Source: Marinitoga sp. 1197
Lineage (GTDB): Bacteria; Thermotogota; Thermotogae; Petrotogales; Petrotogaceae
Direction of reading: 5' to 3'
DNA: 35,657 bases
Assembly (NCBI RefSeq): GCF_001021165.1
Contig: NZ_AZAY01000007.1
Location: forward strand, 1 to 35,657
Numbering within the stretch: the first letter of the stretch is position 1; each line of letters opens with the position of its first letter. Of this stretch, positions 34,036 to 35,657 are shown piece after piece. The position numbers and the translations under genes are program-made. The notes beneath the pieces are model-generated. The model did not search any database. It was not told the origin of the DNA and worked only from the letters and a program-made list of their open reading frames with translations.

Positions 34036-34064
34036 TTGACTTTTTTAAAAAAAAGTGATATGAT
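34036..34064 (+). promoter_or_regulatory. promoter of hpf
   Basis: TTGACT (34036-34041), 17 bp, TATGAT (34059-34064), with TG one base before the -10 (extended -10). It lies 33 bases before the hpf start codon, so the leader is very short. Confidence 0.8.
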
Positions 34065-34096
34065 TATATTAGGGATCTTCCAAAGGAGGTGTTCTT

Positions 34097-34642
34097 ATGG
34101 ATTACAAACTATTTACTAAAAACATCGAGTTAACAGCTGCATTAGAAAACTATCTGGAAAAAAGAATGGAAAAAATTGATAGGGTTTTTAAAAAACATGA
34201 CGATTTACTTATGAGCACAGATATTAGAGTTGAAAAAGAAAGAGAAATTTTTAAGGTTGAAATTACATCACATTTAAAATTTAAAGGTAGCATTTTAAAG
34301 GTTGAGGAGAGGGGCACGGATCTTTATGAAGTAATTGATAGGGTTTCAGATGCTTTTGAAAGAAAATTAAAAAAGTTCAAATCAAAATTGCAGAATCACG
34401 ATGCACCTAATCCATTTAAAGAAATAAACAGTGATATTCTTGAAGAAGAAGAGGAAATATGGACAAAAATTAGTAAAAAAAAGCGTTTTGATTTAAATAT
34501 GTATTCATTGGAAGAAGCAGTATTGCAACTGGAATTATTGGGTCATGAATTTTTTGTATTTAGAAACTCAGATTCAGAAGAAGTTAATGTTGTTTATAAA
34601 AGGAAAGATGGAAGTTTGGGGTTAATAGAATTTATAGGTTAA
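34097..34642 (+). CDS. hpf: ribosome hibernation promoting factor, long form
   Basis: This 181-residue protein should dimerise 70S ribosomes into inactive 100S particles during slow growth. The N-terminal HPF/RaiA domain (1-105) includes MDYKLFTKNIELTAALENYL, HLKFKGSILKVEERGTDLYEVIDRVSDAFERKLKKFK. An acidic linker (LEEEEE) leads to the C-terminal dimerisation domain (about 127-181; KRFDLNMYSLEEAVLQLELLGHEFFVFRNSDSEEVNVVYKRKDGSLGLIE). AAAGGAGG precedes the ATG. It is a single-gene unit with its own promoter and terminator. Confidence 0.96.
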   Translation: MDYKLFTKNIELTAALENYLEKRMEKIDRVFKKHDDLLMSTDIRVEKEREIFKVEITSHLKFKGSILKVEERGTDLYEVIDRVSDAFERKLKKFKSKLQNHDAPNPFKEINSDILEEEEEIWTKISKKKRFDLNMYSLEEAVLQLELLGHEFFVFRNSDSEEVNVVYKRKDGSLGLIEFIG

Positions 34643-34650
34643 TATAAATA

Positions 34651-34678
34651 AAGCGGGGAATTTCCCCGCTTATTTTAT
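34651..34678 (+). terminator. terminator of hpf
   Basis: AAGCGGGGAA pairs with TTCCCCGCTT (34651-34671), followed by ATTTTATT. It lies 8 bases after the hpf stop codon. Confidence 0.88.
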
Positions 34679-34714
34679 TAATAGAACATTGAATATCAGA
34701 ATATTTAAATTTAT

Positions 34715-34846
34715 TCAAAGAATAATTGATAGTATATTCCCATATAATTCACCTTCTGAAATATTATTTCTTAAATTTGTTATATTATAGTCTTTTTCAT
34801 ATATTGCTGGGACAAAAAAAGAGAGTGCAATAGTTATGTGATTAGT
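34715..34846 (-). pseudogene. possible 3' remnant of a decayed gene
   Basis: The minus strand is open for 43 codons with a protein-like product (FFVPAIYEKDYNITNLRN ... SEGELYGNILSIIL) ending in TGA. There is no ATG, GTG or TTG start with a ribosome-binding site, and a TAA lies just upstream. It looks like the C-terminal tail of a lost gene. No family was recognised, and chance coding character in AT-rich DNA cannot be excluded. Confidence 0.3.
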
Positions 34847-34868
34847 TTAAAATGAAATTACTGAAATG

Positions 34869-34877
34869 TGATATAAT
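34869..34877 (+). promoter_or_regulatory. extended -10 promoter of the right-edge AAA ATPase gene
   Basis: TGATATAAT (TATAAT at 34872-34877) lies 88 bases before the ATG at 34965, giving a leader of about 80 bases. No convincing -35 hexamer is seen. Confidence 0.5.
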
Positions 34878-34907
34878 TCAAGTGTATAAAAATCAAAAAA
34901 AATTAAA

Positions 34908-34960
34908 CCGATGTCCGCAGCAGCGCGAATATAGTTGTAGGCGTGTAACACCGGAGGTGA
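34908..34960 (+). promoter_or_regulatory. GC-rich 5' leader that may fold over the ribosome-binding site
   Basis: 30 of 53 bases are G or C, in sharp contrast with the surrounding AT-rich DNA. CCGATGT (34908-34914) can pair with ACACCGG (34948-34954) with one mismatch, and GCAGC (34917-34921) with GTTGT (34934-34938). The 3' arm overlaps the start of the GGAGGTGA ribosome-binding site. A seven-codon frame, ATG to TAG at 34911-34934, is also present but has no ribosome-binding site. Confidence 0.4.
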
Positions 34961-34964
34961 AGAG

Positions 34965-35657
34965 ATGAGGAGATTCTGCACAAGTGGTCCTGTTGATAAA
35001 AAGACATGTTATTATGTGGAAAGACCTGATATAATGAAAGAAGCGCTTGATCATATAGAAAACTGGAGATACTTCACAGTATCAGCACCAAGACAAAGCG
35101 GAAAAACAACATTGTTAAAAGATATAGTTGAAAAAACAAAAGAAAAATATTTACCTATTTTTATATCTTTTGAAAGTTATGGAGAAAAAGGAAAAATTGA
35201 ATTTTTAAGGACGTTTGTAAAGGATATAAATCGTTCATTAAAAGGTTTGTATGGTAAAACTATTGATTTAACTATACCAGGAAGTATAGATGATATAAGA
35301 AATTTAATTGAAGAGATAACAGAAAAAGAAGGAAAAGAAATAGTATTAATGATAGATGAATTTGAGAAATTTGAAAATTCAAAGTTAATGAATCAATTTT
35401 TACATGTGATAAGAAATATATATCATGATAGAAAAATATATGGGTTAAGAAGTGTAATATTAATAAGCGTAGGATATCTAAGCGGAATATTAGAAGATAA
35501 TGCCAGTCCATTCAACATAGCAGAACATTTAGAAGTACCATACTTTACAAAAGAACAAGTATATGATTTACTTTCACAACATGAAAAAGAAACAGAACAA
35601 ATATTCGAAGAAAAAGTAAAAGAATTAATATGGCATAACGCAGCAGGACAACCAGGA
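34965..35657 (+). CDS. AAA-like ATPase, N-terminal part (3' truncated by window edge)
   Basis: 231 codons are visible and the frame runs off the edge. It starts MRRFCTSGPVDKKTCYYVER, the typical opening of AAA_35/AAA-like proteins. Walker A is APRQSGKTT (41-49), the Walker B strand is EIVLMIDEFEKF, and a sensor-like strand is SVILISVGYLSG. GQPG at the end begins the helical lid. GGAGGTGA precedes the ATG. Full-length relatives usually continue into a PD-(D/E)XK-like domain like the one at the left edge. The role of these multicopy proteins is unknown. From about 35,470 on the sequence becomes strongly A-rich, like the left-edge gene. Confidence 0.85.
   Translation, partial: MRRFCTSGPVDKKTCYYVERPDIMKEALDHIENWRYFTVSAPRQSGKTTLLKDIVEKTKEKYLPIFISFESYGEKGKIEFLRTFVKDINRSLKGLYGKTIDLTIPGSIDDIRNLIEEITEKEGKEIVLMIDEFEKFENSKLMNQFLHVIRNIYHDRKIYGLRSVILISVGYLSGILEDNASPFNIAEHLEVPYFTKEQVYDLLSQHEKETEQIFEEKVKELIWHNAAGQPG

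Noticed and set aside
1-35657. Circular replicon closing the right-edge ATPase onto the left-edge nuclease part
   Set aside because: Joining the ends puts a TAG directly after the last codon and the two halves are in different frames. Full-length relatives also have about 100 residues or more between the visible parts.

Overview
The window is an AT-rich bacterial chromosome segment. Several features point to the Thermotogota, most likely the Petrotogales (Marinitoga or a close relative). These are a putative beta-barrel outer-sheath protein ending in Phe, ABC sugar and Opp-type transporters without lipoprotein signals, tandem DegV proteins, and AAA ATPase/PD-(D/E)XK genes at both edges. The taxonomic call is an inference from gene content and composition. 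No rRNA, tRNA or CRISPR array is visible.

Layout. Positions 1-824 hold the 3' end of a PD-(D/E)XK-type gene. Positions 947-2901 hold a chemotaxis receptor interrupted by a -1 frameshift in an A7 run. A minus-strand block at 2986-7573 encodes ogt, pncB, pdxS, pdxT, a DUF3307-like membrane protein and a PP1-type phosphatase, joining NAD and pyridoxal-phosphate supply in one probable transcription unit. A membrane-anchored ClpP-fold protease of the SDH type (7795-8619) follows. Next is an Orc1/Cdc6-like AAA+ ATPase (8796-9941) bracketed by two nearly identical 46-bp blocks of TCGAC repeats.

Positions 10298-15543 form a signalling island. A histidine kinase and response regulator are transcribed leftward. 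A second response regulator, a GAF protein with a decayed kinase core, and a variant HD-GYP/PilZ-like protein are transcribed rightward. Several catalytic residues in the rightward arm are replaced.

Positions 15572-23792 (minus strand) are a carbohydrate region: a CBS-ACT protein, a metallo-beta-lactamase-fold protein, glycogen synthase (glgA), galT, a putative outer-membrane barrel overlapping galT by ATGA, then a trehalose/maltose-type binding protein and two permeases without a local ATPase. Positions 23895-26874 carry two degV genes and rarA, convergent with an rqcP-like S4 gene. A consensus promoter (TTGACA-N17-TATAAT) starts a five-gene Opp-type transporter operon (27256-33953) in the order ATPase, ATPase, binding protein, permease, permease. 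One of its ATPases and one of its permeases carry large insertions. hpf follows with its own promoter and terminator. The window ends in a new AAA ATPase gene (34965 to the edge) with an unusually GC-rich leader.

The strongest candidates for something undescribed are the repeat-bracketed AAA+ ATPase module and the signalling island built partly from enzymes with substituted catalytic residues.
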